Shown: positions 12,531 through 25,043, counted from the stretch's first letter. The stretch: DNA of 64,000 nt from Volutella citrinella (GCA_034401135.1 JAWZSP010000004.1:4092001-4156000), one strand, 5' to 3'. Notes: generated from the sequence alone by a model not told the origin. A program made the numbers and translations.

Positions 12531-14856
12531 CGGCTGCCTTCAAGATGGATGAGCAGATGTCATGGACCATCTCTGCCGCGCCCCAAGCAAAATCGGTTTC
12601 ATGAACTCGGTTGTATCATGGATGACTTCAGGCTGCAGTCGTAATAAGGCGTGGGTCAGATGAATCCGCTTTTTGCCACCTCCGTAGCCTTACCTCTCGG
12701 TCCCGCGCTGCCGACACACAGCATCCATGTCGGGCTGATAAACTGTCGCACTCCTTTCATACATGCGCATACAAACGCACGCAGCAGGCTTCCATCCTCG
12801 ATGGCCAAGGAGAACCAAAGTAGGACGACCAGCTGGGCATGCATCGCACACCGTCCATGATCTACATGGACAAAGAGAGCGCCCGTTGGTAGGGGATGCA
12901 CCACCACGCGACGCATCACCAAATGCAAGGCGCTGCTTTCTTCTCACCTGCCCACGGCCGAATCGTGGCCACGCCTTGGGCTTGGCCTCACGCAAGCGTG
13001 CTTGCAGCATTGCATGGACGCTACTGTACGTGCTGACTGACCGACACGGCAGGGAGGGAATCTTCACCACTAGCTGGCTGCCTGGGGGCTTGTGTCGCGA
13101 CGGTTTTTGGTTTTTATTTGGGGGTGTGCTGCATCACGGGACACGACTCTGTCGTGGTTGTGGGCGGCGTGCCGCATGAAGGCGAAGGTTCTGCAGCTGC
13201 ACTGGCGGCGGCTCTCATTCGTACGAAATGCACGAGTTGCGGCCGTGCCCAGCAACGGACCGAGTGCCCCATGGGCCGCACTGGAGCTGGGACTGGAGAT
13301 GGAGCTGTGGGCCGCAGCTTGCCTGAGCTACAGTAGCCCAGGTGTTGCCTTGCCTCCACTTGTTATGCTGCAGCGTGAGGTGCTCCTGCAGAAAGGGACA
13401 AGCTAAATCCACAGGCAGTCGTTCCCTGCACACAGACAGCCGGACGCGCACACACACATACACACCGCGCAGATCCAGATGGCTGTGAGGCCGGTGATGC
13501 AGCATGCGCGACGTTTGGATTGGTTGGCGGCGACGGATCATCATTCAGCCAACGCGTGAGAATTGTTCGTGAAAGACAGAGTCGTGTGGAAGAATGAGAG
13601 CCTCGGTCTGGATGGGCCTTGCTCCGACACCCATGTTGCGACGGCTGGTTGTCCTTTGGTCGGCTGAAACCTCGAACGGGAACAAACAAGCTGCGGGCCC
13701 AGCGTTTGAGTTGTCAGGATCGTGATTCTCCGGGGCCAGGGCCGGGGCGAAAGAGAAGGGAGCAAGGTCTGCATTGGCAATCCCGGCCAGGGCTGGTTGC
13801 AACCAGAGACACAAATGCTGACTGCAGCGCAACAGGCCGGCGCCATGCGGATGCTGCTCTTATGGTTTGTTGGCTTGGCCGGTTTACTGCTGCCGGTAAT
13901 AGTGGTCGTGGACTCGTCGTGGACCGCTCGTGGCAGGAGAGGGCTAGCAATGCTAATTACAGTAGCACTACCTGACCTGCTATTCCTCCATAGTTGACAT
14001 CCTATGCCATGCAGTTGCACGGTCCATGTCATGTAATCCCTTGGGGTCCTCCGGCGGTAGTGTCGTCTCACCCATCTTCCTCAAGAACACCATCATCACC
14101 CAACTTCGCCCATCCAATTCATCCCATCCCCATCACTCCCTCCATCCCATCTCCCTCCGTCTGCACCTCCCCCCGGTCAGTTGTCCGACTGCAGCGATGC
14201 CTGCAGCACGACCCCCCCCGTCGGTGGCTGCCCTCCCCATGCCCATGCTATCCATGGCTCCCTGTTTCCGGAGATGGAGGGGCGTGGGTGCGGTGCATCT
14301 TTGTGATGGAGGAGGGGGCGTGTCCCCGGAGAGAATTAGCCGCATCGCCTGCGTGTTGGGAGGCGGGAGCCAGCGCACACGCCGCCCCCGAGGGGTTTTC
14401 ATAAAATGAGACGGGGGTGGGTGGCCAAAACTTGCATCAGCCACATGGGAGACGAATGAGCGAACGATAGAGAATGACTGAGCACGGGGAGTAAAGGCAC
14501 GCACCCTCCCCTCTTGCATCACAGTCTCCTGCCCGATATATGTAAGAGCCCGAGCTACAAGCTTGTATGTCACTGCCTGTGTAGATTGATACAACGCAGG
14601 GCTGTATTCTACCAGTATAGAGAGCTCTGACCAACACCAACACCAGACGAGTTACGTGCTTGATATGTGTGCCTTGGGTGCGTGCCTCACCTGCCCTACG
14701 GATGGCCATGACTCAAGCATACATCGCGACTTGAATTTTCCGTGGGTGTCCATCTCCCCGCCTAGTATTCAGTTGGTTGATCTTGACACTAAAGACGAGG
14801 ACGGCTTTTGACCCGCAACTGGAAGCCGTTGCCAACTTTAGCGACTGGAGCTTACT

Positions 14857-14889
14857 CAAGTACTAGGAGTAGTCCTTAAGAAGTACTTG
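14857..14889. repeat. 8-bp inverted repeat CAAGTACT/AGTACTTG
   Basis: The arms are 14857-14864 and 14882-14889. A second inner pairing, AGGA/TCCT, lies between them with loop GTAG, so the element folds as one bulged hairpin. It lies about 1.2 kb before the TUP1 start codon. Confidence 0.6.
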
Positions 14890-14926
14890 CCTTGCTTCAA
14901 AACTTGAACTTACCTAACCTTGCAAA

Positions 14927-16082
14927 GGTACCTGTGGCCCGAGTGTTTTCTGACCTTCTTGCTACCAGTACCTCGCCTTGCTTGGCCTTGCCTTACCGAT
15001 AGTAGAGATACGAAAAGAAAGTCTCCCAGGCCAGCCTCAATCATCCATGGCCCGCGCCCGAAACGCTCTGACCATGCGGGCCCAGGGCGTGGCGTCGCTG
15101 GCTGTTGTGTACCGGACCCCCCTGACAGGTACCTTCTGCTCACTTGCAGGTACATGGTCCCCATCTGCCCCATCTGCTCCATCTGCCCCGTCCGGGCTCC
15201 CACGCCCCACTCCCCGGGGTCTACGGACCGCTGAAACCTGCCAACGCGCGAGATGAGCGCCTGTGCCAGCCTCTGCAGCCCAGGCCGCTCCCAGCTTCAG
15301 GCTCTCGTGCTGCGTGGGAGCCGCCTCGTAGGCCCCACTCGAGCCGCCCAGACCATCCTGGGACAAGTACCGCGCAGCACTAGGGCCCGTACCTGCACAC
15401 TGGCGGCTACCTCAGCCCCCCATGTGCCTACCCGACTCCGTGCTCCGTTGCTGTGCTGCACCTGCTGTTGCCCTCAGACGGCCTGACCAGCAAGCCCTGC
15501 TCGCTTCCAATGCTGGGGCTGCGTGCTCCACTATCCCATCATAGTAGGTACCAACCTACCGTACGCAGCCCAGCAGAGGCGCCGGTGCCAGCACAGGCCA
15601 GCACTCTTAGACCGGCCCAGCACTCGACGTTCTTCTTTTTGCCTGGGCCTTTTTTCCTTTCCCCCTTCCAACAACATCGCGCCCACCCCCATCGAACCAT
15701 CCGATCCGGGCTCCAAAAGCCTCGTCATCCCGCGTCGCCAGCGACATCGACTCTGCGTCCACGTCCATCGCGGCGCCTTCCTATCGATTGATCCCCCCAT
15801 CTCTCCCTCACCCGGTACTCGCGTCTGTCGCTTCGGCTCTCGCCCATTGTCGTCCCGGCGCGCGCCAGCTTCTTCGGCCTCGCCTCACCTTGACACTACG
15901 AAACGCCACGTGCGAAAAATATACTCCGCCGCCCGCCTCGACAGCGAAAGCGATAGATTCAGTGATTCAACGCCTTCAGCATCTCACGCGCACACGCATC
16001 ACAAGGCATCTGCTTGAAAGGCTTCCGCCTCGCCCTGTGGCCAGCGTTTCGAACTCGTCGACCCTGAGTCCTGTCTGGCGCC
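14927..16082 (+). promoter_or_regulatory. Probable TUP1 promoter and long CT-rich leader
   Basis: GTACC or GGTACC occurs at 14927, 14968, 15129, 15367, 15389 and 15547. From about 15600 to 16082 the plus strand becomes rich in C and T, with runs such as TTTTTTCCTTTCCCCC near 15650, the usual composition of Sordariomycete leaders. An upstream ATG at 15510 opens a 93-codon frame ending at 15791. The transcription start cannot be placed from sequence alone. Confidence 0.45.
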
Positions 16083-18135
16083 ATGTCCATGTATCCGCAC
16101 CGCGGCATGGGGGGTGTCCCCCCAGGCAACTCGGCTCGCCTGAACGAGCTTCTCGAACAAATTAGAGCCGAGTTTGAGACGCAACTACGCCAGACCGAGG
16201 GCTTCGAGCACCAAAGTATGAGGGCCTGACCCACGCCGTGCGCCTTCGATGCGCTTCTTGAGCCCAGCTAACATGGATGTATGAATAGTTTCCGCTCAGG
16301 TTAGCGAGATGCAGCTTGTACGAGAGAAGGTCTATGCCATGGAGCAGACTCACATGACTCTGAAGCAAAAGTATGTTGTCCAAAGGGATCATTCCGCCCA
16401 ATAATGTGATTGCTGACAAGGCTGTCTCGTTAGGTACGAAGAGGAGATTAGCATGCTTCGACACCAGCTCGAGGCTGCCCGAAAAGGTGCTCCTCCTCCT
16501 GGCATCCCCGGGCCTCCTCAGCACGCTGGCCCTTCCGCACAGCCTCCATCCATCGCTCCCGGCAACGGCCTCTTCAGCGGCATCATGGCCGGCGGCAGCC
16601 AGGGCGGACTTGCTCCTCCTCAACAGCAGCAGGGCCAGGCTTCGGCCCAGCCTCCATCGCAGCAGCAACAGCCGCCGCAGCACCCTCCTCAGGAACAGAT
16701 GGGACCTCAGCATCAGATGACCCAGGGCCCTCCCGGCCTCCCTGCTCCTCCTCCTCATCCTAATGCCCAGCAGTCCGCGCCTTACTCCCAGGGCTACCCC
16801 GCTGGACCCGTCTCCAACGGTATCCCTCCTCCCCAGAGCACTGCTTCTCCTGGCCCCCGGGGAGGCCGTGGCATCGGCCGCCCGCCCAACGCCGTCGGTC
16901 CCGCGACGCCCCAGATCAACACTCCCGTGCCTTACCCCGGCAACGCCGCCTCTCCTCAGGTCAGCCACCCGACGCCGGACCCTCGTATGGGGCCCCGCGC
17001 TCCCCCAGTTGGCAACGCTCTGGGTGACCTAGAAGTCGACTCTGTCGCCCCCCACAACAAGAAGACCGGTAACGACTGGTATGCCATCTTCAACCCCCAG
17101 GTCCAGCGCGTCCTCGACGTTGACCTGGTCCACTCCCTCACCCACGAGAGTGTCGTGTGCTGTGTGCGATTCAGTCACGATGGCAAGTATGTTGCTACTG
17201 GCTGTAATCGATCTGCTCAGATCTTCGATGTCCAGACCGGAGAGAAGGTCTGTGTTCTAGAGGATCACAACGCCTCCGACATGAGCGCGGATCTGTACAT
17301 CCGCAGCGTCTGCTTCAGTCCCGACGGTCGCTACTTGGCTACCGGCGCGGAGGATAAGCTCATCCGAGTAAGTTGAATCCCCAACTGGTCCCTGTCAGGT
17401 GCCACACCATTGCATAGGACACCGAGCTAACACACTTGAAAGGTCTGGGACATTCAAACCCGAACGATTCGCAACCACTTCTCGGGGCACGAGCAAGATA
17501 TCTACTCGCTCGACTTCGCGCGTGATGGCCGAACGATTGCCTCAGGCAGTGGTGACAGGACCGTCCGACTCTGGGATATCGAGCAGGGCCAGAACACCCT
17601 CACCCTCACCATCGAGGATGGCGTCACCACCGTTGCCATCTCTCCCGACACCCAGTACGTGGCTGCCGGTTCCCTGGATAAGAGCGTTCGCGTCTGGGAT
17701 ATTCACTCTGGATTCCTGGTGGAGCGCCTGGAGGGCCCCGATGGCCACAAGGACTCGGTTTACTCGGTGGCTTTCTCGCCCAACGGCAAGGACCTGGTCA
17801 GTGGCAGTTTGGACCGAACCATCAAGATGTGGGAGCTTAGTTCGCCCCGCAACGTCCCCAACCCCGGACCCAAGGGCGGCAAGTGCGTCAAGACCTTTGA
17901 GGGCCACCGCGACTTCGTTCTGTCGGTCGCTCTTACGCCTGATGCCAACTGGGTGCTGTCCGGGTCTAAGGATCGCGGCGTGCAGTTCTGGGACCCCCGC
18001 ACCGGCACTACGCAGCTCATGCTCCAGGGTCACAAGAACTCTGTCATCTCGGTGGCGCCAAGCCCCCAGGGTGGCTACTTCGCTACTGGTTCAGGCGACA
18101 TGAAGGCCCGTATCTGGTCTTACCGCCCCTATTAA
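16083..18135 (+). CDS. tup1: Transcriptional co-repressor Tup1/RcoA (RCO-1)
   Basis: A global co-repressor that works with Ssn6/Cyc8 and is recruited by DNA-binding proteins. Exons: 16083-16215, 16289-16370, 16434-17367 and 17443-18135, giving 613 residues. Residues about 15-85 ([20 protein letters not shown] to [17 protein letters not shown]) are the N-terminal tetramerisation and Ssn6-binding coiled coil. A Pro/Gln-rich linker follows, with QQQQ runs. The conserved entry motif [20 protein letters not shown] precedes seven WD40 repeats with recognisable [36 protein letters not shown] and [12 protein letters not shown] ends. It terminates at SYRPY, as is usual for Tup1. No repeat is missing or broken. 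It converges on RMP1. Confidence 0.97.
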
Positions 18136-18798
18136 AATGCACTCGACCAGCTCTGACCCAGTGCCGTGGTTCTGCTAGTGACGGTCGTCATGTACATGCT
18201 TTGCACCTGAAAAGTTGATCGCTTTTGCCCGAAGAAAATGAGGTTTTGACCGAACCGGCGGACAGACTCAGAGGCGAAAAGGGTACGGAATGCTTGCGGT
18301 GTTATGAGCGTTCTGAGTGTCGCCAATATCACAGACGTGGGATTGAGCAAAGAGAGACATGGTGACTGGATGTGGGGGAGCCTGGGGTGGAGTGATTGAC
18401 GACTTTTCTGCTTTCTTGGGTCGTTGGGATTAGGCAACATGCCAGGTGCTCGATGGGAAGAGGATATCGCGGGGTGGCGCAAGGCTAGGGCTGAGAGATA
18501 TCTCTCTTTGTCTTTGTACGGGACGGGGAGGGGGGTTCTTGTATGGCATACTCGCCGGCTCTTTTATCTCGTGTGTTGCGTGTGAGACTGTGTTTATAAT
18601 GAATGATATCTTGCCTCTTATTACAGTAGTATTCAAAGAATGTACCAATTATCATGTAACTGTCGACAACAGCAAAAAGAGCACCGGGATTGCGCCACCT
18701 ATCATGGGTATCTATCTAAGTATGCAAATGTATCTATCGGGAAGTGTAGAACGCGGGAGTTGGGTCCAGCCACGCAGATATTGGGGTCCCAGCGAAGA
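18136..18798. other. Convergent intergenic region, TUP1 / RMP1
   Basis: 663 bp of 3' flanks. Part is T-rich around 18560-18650. No gene is seen. Confidence 0.6.
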
Positions 18799-19588
18799 CT
18801 AGAGAGAACCAAACAGACTAGACAGTGCATCTCCACCCGTCTTCTTCTTCTTCTTCTTCTTGCGCTCCTTGGAGTCGTCTGCGTGCTTGTCTTTTGCGGA
18901 GCTCACCGGGGCGGCTGCTGCCACATCCTTCATCTTGCGCTTCTTTTTCTCGGATTCGCCGTCCGCCTCTGGCTCGGGATCTAGTTGTGGGAGCTTCTTT
19001 AGCTTTTTCTTCTTCTGCACTAGGAGGTCGTCGCGAGAGATGGCAACGCCCATGTCGACGTCCTCTGCTCGCGACACACTTCCGGGCTGCGAGGCGGCAG
19101 CCGGGTGCGTGATTACTGGTCGTGGAGGAGGCGACTTTGCGGGGAGGAGGTCGGAAAGGAGAGTGTGGGTGCGGGCGAGAATGGCGAGGAGGAGGAGGCC
19201 GAGGAGGGCGTGCTGGTTGTCGGCGGACAGTTGCGTAAAGGTGCTGGAGAGTGCAGTGTCAGTGAGAACTCTTGGTTTCCGAGGTCGCAGCTTACAGGTA
19301 TGATCGGGGTACAATATGGGTGGCCATCCACTTGGCGTGGACAAGAGCTGGATCCGACGCCGCCCCGTCGCGACCTGGTCTGGGCCGCGGCGCTGAAAGG
19401 GGGCCGCGGCGGAGGGCGGCAGCGAGGTTGCGTATAGCACGACGGAGAATGGAGAAGGAGGCCCACCAGTGGGAGGACCGGTGCTGGTTGCGATGACGGT
19501 GGGCGAAGGCGTCGAGGATCGGGGTGAGGGGAGTGAGGGCATCGAGGGCGGTGGCTCGCGCCTCGCCGTCTTGCGGGGTGGTGGTCAT
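18799..19588 (-). CDS. rmp1: RNase MRP protein subunit Rmp1
   Basis: A protein specific to RNase MRP, the nucleolar ribonucleoprotein that processes pre-rRNA. Exons: 19588-19296 and 19243-18799, giving 245 residues. The Rmp1 core is visible in the first half: AFAHRHRNQHRSSHWWASFS, ILRRAIRNLAAAL, HAKWMATHIVPRSYL, then LTFTQLSADNQHALLGL and LLLAILARTHTLL. The C-terminal third is disordered and very lysine-rich, with KKKKLKKL, KKKRKMKD and a final KERKKKKKKK block before SSLFGSL, which would suit nucleolar retention. The start at 19588 is preferred over an upstream in-frame Met because it has A at -3 and places the core at the usual distance. The intron is 52 nt and phase 2. Confidence 0.88.
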
Positions 19589-21142
19589 GATGAAGGGGAC
19601 ATGGGTAAGCGACGAGTGTGCTTCCCTAAGGTAGTCGGCAGCAGTAAAGTAGAAGGGGCGCGGAGATTGGAGCAGGAAACGAATTGTAGACCCAGAGCAG
19701 AGGCCTGAGGTGCATTCTACCTTTTCCCAGTGCACCGCACCAGATATGCAGATAAGATAAGACTAGGCGGCGGAGCGGCTCCATCCTGCTTGTGGGGGCA
19801 TCCTAGTAACGGCGAGCTGCCCTATCCATGTGTGTTGAATCTCGAACTTTCTTGCTGTTGAGAGTAGCTATCAGTTGATATTGTGTGCTTTCGTCACACT
19901 ATTGGTCTTGTGCTCCCTTGTCAAGTATCGTTGATGGGAGAGCGGCAACTGGATTCGTCGCTCTTCATTTTACTGACAAGCACCAATTTGCCGATTGGGA
20001 GAGAGTAGATAGTTAGGCCAAGCCTAGCGATATTGGCTGGGTGCCGCTAGAAAACCTGGGCGACTGCCAACAAGAGGAATGATTCACTCGAAACTTAATA
20101 ACCTAGACAGAACAAGTGTCCTCTAGAAGTCTATGCTGGCTGAGCGTGCTGCGCAGAGACAGGGCACAGCTACTTAGACGGGAGGCTATTCTATTGCGGG
20201 GTGCGTTGGCAAGTGGTGTGGAGCTGTTGGTCCCGTGGATGGGTTCCAGAGGCTGGGAAACCGCCTATTGTAGACGGCCCGACAAGTAATTACAGGCAAT
20301 TGGGAAGGATAGAGAGGTTGTCGCATGCTGCATGCGCAACGCAACCCAGCCAAGGGCAGAGCTTCGTGGTCGATCATCCCAAACCTGGTTGTTACTTGTC
20401 ATGCGTGTCTGTCCAGCTGTCACCTCTCACAAAGTCCGTGGACATGAGCAATTGGGCGCAAAATAAGCGACACCAGCCATTCAAGATACATTCCGTTCGT
20501 TCAACTGGATCAAGAAAGCGGTGCGCTCCGGGCCTTCTGGGGAAGCAGAGTCCGAGGGAGAGCTCCAACGCCCGCAGAGGTGGGTGTCCAATGAAACGAA
20601 GAATGGATGAGCACGTAGAAATCCGGGGGCCTCGGCGATTGTGTAGTGAAACCCCGGGGAGCAGAGGGAGACGTCTGCAATGAGAACTTACGCAATGCTT
20701 CAGCAGGGTGTTAAAATAGGTATTGCGTATTGTGTGTTGTGTCTGAAGGCTCGAGGGCATCCAGCACCTGGGTGTGCATCGTGACGTCCATGGCAGGGCG
20801 CATTTGCGGCGCCAGGGGGGATTCCCTGGCCTGGCTGGCATGCAGTCTGTGGCCGGCGGTATTGCTCGTTTGAACTGTGTCAAACTCATCGTCTGGGTCA
20901 CCTGTTCCCGAGACCGCGTGTCTAAGGTACTAGTCAGTCTCAACTTACGATGAGACTCTTGAGCCTTGGCTTCTGGGGGAAGGGAAAGAGCTCTGGGCAG
21001 TGCGTTGCACTTGGACATGTACGTAAGCGAGAGGGAAGTGGTGGATGAGTAAGGCTTGCCTTCTGAGTGGATGTCGATGCCGCCCCATCGTCCCCTCTGA
21101 GTATCACAGGGAAGGTACGGGCTAGATCACCAGCATCAACCG

Positions 21143-21177
21143 GTCAATCAATCGATCAATCAATAAGTCAATCAATG
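21143..21177. repeat. TCAATCAA-type simple repeat
   Basis: Tandem TCAA units broken by CGAT and TAAG steps, about 35 bp. Confidence 0.75.
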
Positions 21178-21332
21178 GGTCGATGCAATGTCCAGCAGCC
21201 TCCTCCCCGCAGTTGGTCGCCTCCTTCACGCCAGAGGCACGCCACGCCAGTAACCAGCCTCCGAGCAAGCATTGGCTGTGTGCTTGGCCCGACACGATTT
21301 ACGTACAGCACTACCGCAACGCCCGCTACGGA

Positions 21333-21372
21333 CATGAAGGGGCATGACGGGGCATGATGGAGCATGACAGGG
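21333..21372. repeat. GGGCATGAC-type minisatellite
   Basis: Four imperfect 9-10 bp copies: GACATGAAG, GGGCATGACG, GGGCATGATG, GAGCATGACA. Confidence 0.7.
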
Positions 21373-22690
21373 GGTGTGGGCACCGCGAACTCATGACCAC
21401 TCCCACCTGCTCCTGGGCCTCAATGAAACCGCCCCATGCGCGCATACTCGGAGTATCCCTCGCCCCTCACCTTCCCCTCCTCGTTCGCGTATCTGACGAT
21501 CCCCTCATCGCATCCGCCTGAGGCGGGCAGCTTTGGACAAGACAGAGGAGAACTAGCGGCGGAGATAATGATACCGACAGAGCAAGGAGAGCGTCCACCC
21601 TCTCGGCCACTCTCTCAATTCCACCCTACGCGCTCCGCTGGCTCGCCTAGCCACGGCCCACGAATTTCCCAGCGAGGCAGCTGGTCGATTTGAGACCGAG
21701 GACTAGACCCCATAAACGAACGCCATGGACGCTAGCTCGGCCGTCCTTCCATGTGGGGCAATGCACCGTTACCGCGCTGGGACGAGCCTCCCAAGCCTCC
21801 CAAGGGTTCTTGATGTGCCTCTGCTCCCAGAAATCTTGCTTGCGTCCCCTGCAATGGGGTCACTTGCGGTGAGGAGCGTGGAAAGAGGTGGCGAGAATCA
21901 TTTGCCTCGCCCTCTTTGCGTCACCCTGTCCGTCGTCTACTCTGGCAGTCTGCATCAAACCAGAGCAAGACACCCGGAATTTCGAGCCCCATTCGCTCCA
22001 CAGTGATATGCTCTAGCAATCCATTACTGTAACAAGCCGAACAACAGGAGATAAGCCAATGAGTGCCCTGCAGGGTGGCTGCGATAAGCGTCATCCGGCC
22101 AGCTGCTCCGTCGCATCGCCGGACATCAACGCCCGCTGCCATCCATCGTCGGCCCAGCTCTAGCACTTCTCTCCCCTCTCTCTCCCTCTTCCTCTCCCTC
22201 CTGCTGCTTGTCTTCCGCCGGCACACTCTCCTGCCCTTTTGCTGGCACCAATCTTCTTTGACGCTGTCGTCGTCGCCTCTCACACCGTGAAACACCCCGT
22301 CGCCGATCACCCGTGGATCTCTGGGGCTCGAGACCCTTTGGCTCTTGTCTTGGGTCAGTCGCTGTCTTGTGTGCCTTGTGTGCCCAAGCGCACGCGTCAG
22401 CCGTTCTCTGTTGGCCACGACAAGGTCGACAAGCTCTGTCCGCCTGTCGAGCCCAGCGGCTACAACCAGTCGCGCAAGTCCATCGCCGCACAAGCCGCCC
22501 CTGCCCTGATTGAACGCCACTGCCGTCCCGCCCAGAAGTCGACCAGCCGGGTCATCGCCCGCAACTGTCTCAGCGGCGGATATAAGTATCATAGCTCGAC
22601 AACGGTGACGAACAGAACCGCCGACGTGAGACATCACCAACACGCGTAGCCTGGGGCTAAACGGCACCATCCGGACGAACGGGCATCAGA

Positions 22691-25043
22691 ATGGCCCCGA
22701 CGGCGAGAAATCCGTCGAGTTGGGAAGAGTACGATGGCACAGGAAGCTACACCTCCAGCGCCCTTGCTGAAGAGCAGGCCCTGCTCGACGATGACGATGT
22801 CGGCGCCTCTGATCATGCTCACACCTCTGGAATGGATGTGTCGCGAAGACGGTATGCCTCTGCTGCTTAGACCCCAGAGCTCGAACTGCGCATGGCAATT
22901 TGTCTGGCTAACTCGGAGCTTCCTCTTTTTTCTGGCCCTATAGTTCATCCGTGACGAACCAACTCGCTGCAATTGCCGACATTGGCGGCGTCAACAGCTT
23001 CAGGTCCTTTGCGCGCAGCTGGCAGCGCGCCGCCGCTTTCCCCGAGGTCATTCCTCGCCGACCGAGCTTCGTCTTTTCACACGAGCAGGATGCCGGCGAG
23101 CTCCAGTACGGCCGGAGTCACGTCGATGCGGCCGCTTCCCAGTCCCACACTGGCCTCCTGAGACAGCATTTTGAAAATGAAGCTTCGGGTCAACATTCCG
23201 GAGGGCCCAGCGCCGCGAGCTACGACTCTCCCTCTAGCCATCACAGAGATGGGTTCCGCGAGCGCGAGAGCAAGGCTCTCGATGCCGAGCTTGCCTCAGG
23301 CGCCCTGCTGGGCACCTCTCCCTCGAGCCGAGCCAGTATATTCGCCGTCCCCCCTCACCTCGCGACGCCGTCCATTATCGGGAGCTATGGCTCCTTCCAG
23401 GGCTCTCACTACGGCACCATGGATAGCACTATGCGCCATCGCGTTTCCGTCGATATCCTCAGCTGGAGAGGCGACGAGGAAGCCGTCCGCGACAACAATG
23501 CCCACGGCGAGGTTGCCCCCATCATGGTCAAGGAGGTCAAGCAGGGCGACAAGGTAGTCTTGACCGTTGAGGGCCAGAGCACGCTGCCCCAGTCCATTTT
23601 CAACTCGGTCAACGCCATCATTGGCGTTGGTCTGTTGAGTCTGCCCCTGGCTTTCAGCCAGACAGGATGGGTCTGCGGCCTGTCCCTCTTGACCCTTTTG
23701 GCCCTCGTTACCGCTCATACGGGAAAACTGTTGGCAAAATGCATGGACTATGATCCCACGCTCATTACCTATTCGGACATCGCCTACGTCTCCTTTGGCT
23801 CCCGGGCTCGCATTGTTGTGTCGATCCTTTTCACGTTCGAACTAGCCACGGCCAACGTGGCGTTGATTATTCTCTTCGCCGACTCAATCCACCTCCTTGT
23901 ACCGCATGCCGGGTCCATCAATATGTGGAAGTTCATTTCGGCAGGCCTCATCTTTGTGCTGAACGCAATGCCCCTACGTCTTCTCAGCTACACGAGCATC
24001 ATTGGCATCATCTCGACATTTTGCAGTAAGCGGGGCCACAATACCCCTGAGCATTTGTGTGTTTCTGGCACTAATCATGTTCCTAGTCGTTTGTATTGTC
24101 ATTGTCGACGGAGCAATCAAGCCAGATGGCCCTGGTTCTTTGCAGTCGCCAGCTACAACTCACATCTGGCCAAACAATTGGCTTGTTCTGCCCCTGTCCT
24201 ATGGTCTTCTGGCGAGTCCGTGGGGTGCACACTCCGTTTTCCCTTCGGTACAGTGATCCCATTCGCTAGCTAGTATTGCTTGCTCCATGAGCGGACTTCT
24301 AACCTTGGCCCAGATCTACCGGGATATGCGACACCCTCAGAAGTGGGGGAAGGCAGTGACTGTCACGTTTTCCTTTTCCGTGAGTAAGACCCTTCCTGGT
24401 CTGGTGTTGCTCTCTCGTGGGAGGACTAGATATATTTACGTGAATCGCACTAACCGTTTGGCCTTTTTCTCGGCAGTACGTCCTGGATACTTGCCTGGCC
24501 ATCATCGGCCTGCTCATGTTTGGTGACGAGATCAAGGACGCCATCACGTCAAGCATTCTCAAGACTGAGGGGTACCCCAGGGCGCTCACCATCACCATGT
24601 GTGTCTTCGTTACCATCATCCCCCTAACGAAGATTCCGCTCAACGCAAGACCCATTATCACGACGCTGGATGTGCTCCTTGGGGTGCACGTGCACCACCA
24701 CGGGCATCAGCAGGAGGGCGAGCCAAACCGGAAGAAGGCGCTGCTCGAGAAGATGATTCGGTTGTGGGTGCGGGTGTTTGTTGTGGCCGTACTGCTCTTT
24801 GTCTCGGTCGTTATCCCAGAGTTTGAGACGATGTGTGCCTTTCTGGGAGCGGCGCTCGCCACAGTCATCTCCATTATCCTGCCGATTTCCTTCCACACGA
24901 AGCTCTTTTGGGGAGAGCTGAACCTCCGACAAAAGATAACAGCGTTCAGCATCCTAGTGGTTTTCTCGATCCTAGGCACCCTAGGAACGATCTGGACCTT
25001 CCTGCCCAGGAAGCTCATTGGGGCTAGGTCTCAAGTCGAGTAA
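22691..25043 (+). CDS. Vacuolar amino-acid transporter, AVT1-like (AAAP/SLC32 family)
   Basis: A proton-coupled amino-acid transporter of the AAAP superfamily; yeast Avt1 loads neutral amino acids into the vacuole. Exons: 22691-22851, 22944-24025, 24087-24247, 24314-24379 and 24477-25043, giving 678 residues. The first 290 or so residues are hydrophilic, acidic and Ser-rich, as in Avt1. The membrane region opens with STLPQSIFNSVNAIIGVGLL and SLPLAFSQTGWVCGL, followed by about ten hydrophobic segments. It includes SPWGAHSVFPS joined to IYRDMRHPQKW across an intron, which confirms the splice. The C-terminus IWTFLPRKLIGARSQVE is short. The substrate cannot be told from sequence. It converges on the kinase gene. 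Confidence 0.92.

Larger units (their letters stand above)
7460..16082. other. 8.6 kb gap between divergent ERG3 and TUP1
   Basis: No gene with a recognisable product is found. The left 0.6 kb is the ERG3 promoter and leader. AT-richer patches occur near 9950-10170, 10640-10720 and 12290-12330. Several perfect inverted repeats are present: 10660-10666/10692-10698, 10938-10944/10960-10966, a cluster at 12325-12530, and 14857-14864/14882-14889. The right 1.1 kb is CT-rich and GTACC-rich and probably holds the TUP1 promoter and leader. Open frames at 10958-11251, 11708-12124 (+) and 11638-12198 (-) have no domain I can name. Confidence 0.55.
19589..22690. other. 3.1 kb gap between divergent RMP1 and AVT1-like gene
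   Basis: No gene is supported. It contains a (TCAA)n-like tract at 21143-21177 and a GGGCATGAC-type repeat at 21333-21372. A strongly CT-rich stretch at 22140-22260 is probably part of the transporter's leader. A 249-codon minus-strand frame at 21921-22670 is the antisense of that leader and has no recognisable domain. Confidence 0.55.

Noticed and set aside
21921..22670. 249-codon minus-strand open frame upstream of the AVT1-like gene
   Set aside because: Antisense of a CT-rich leader; no recognisable motif.
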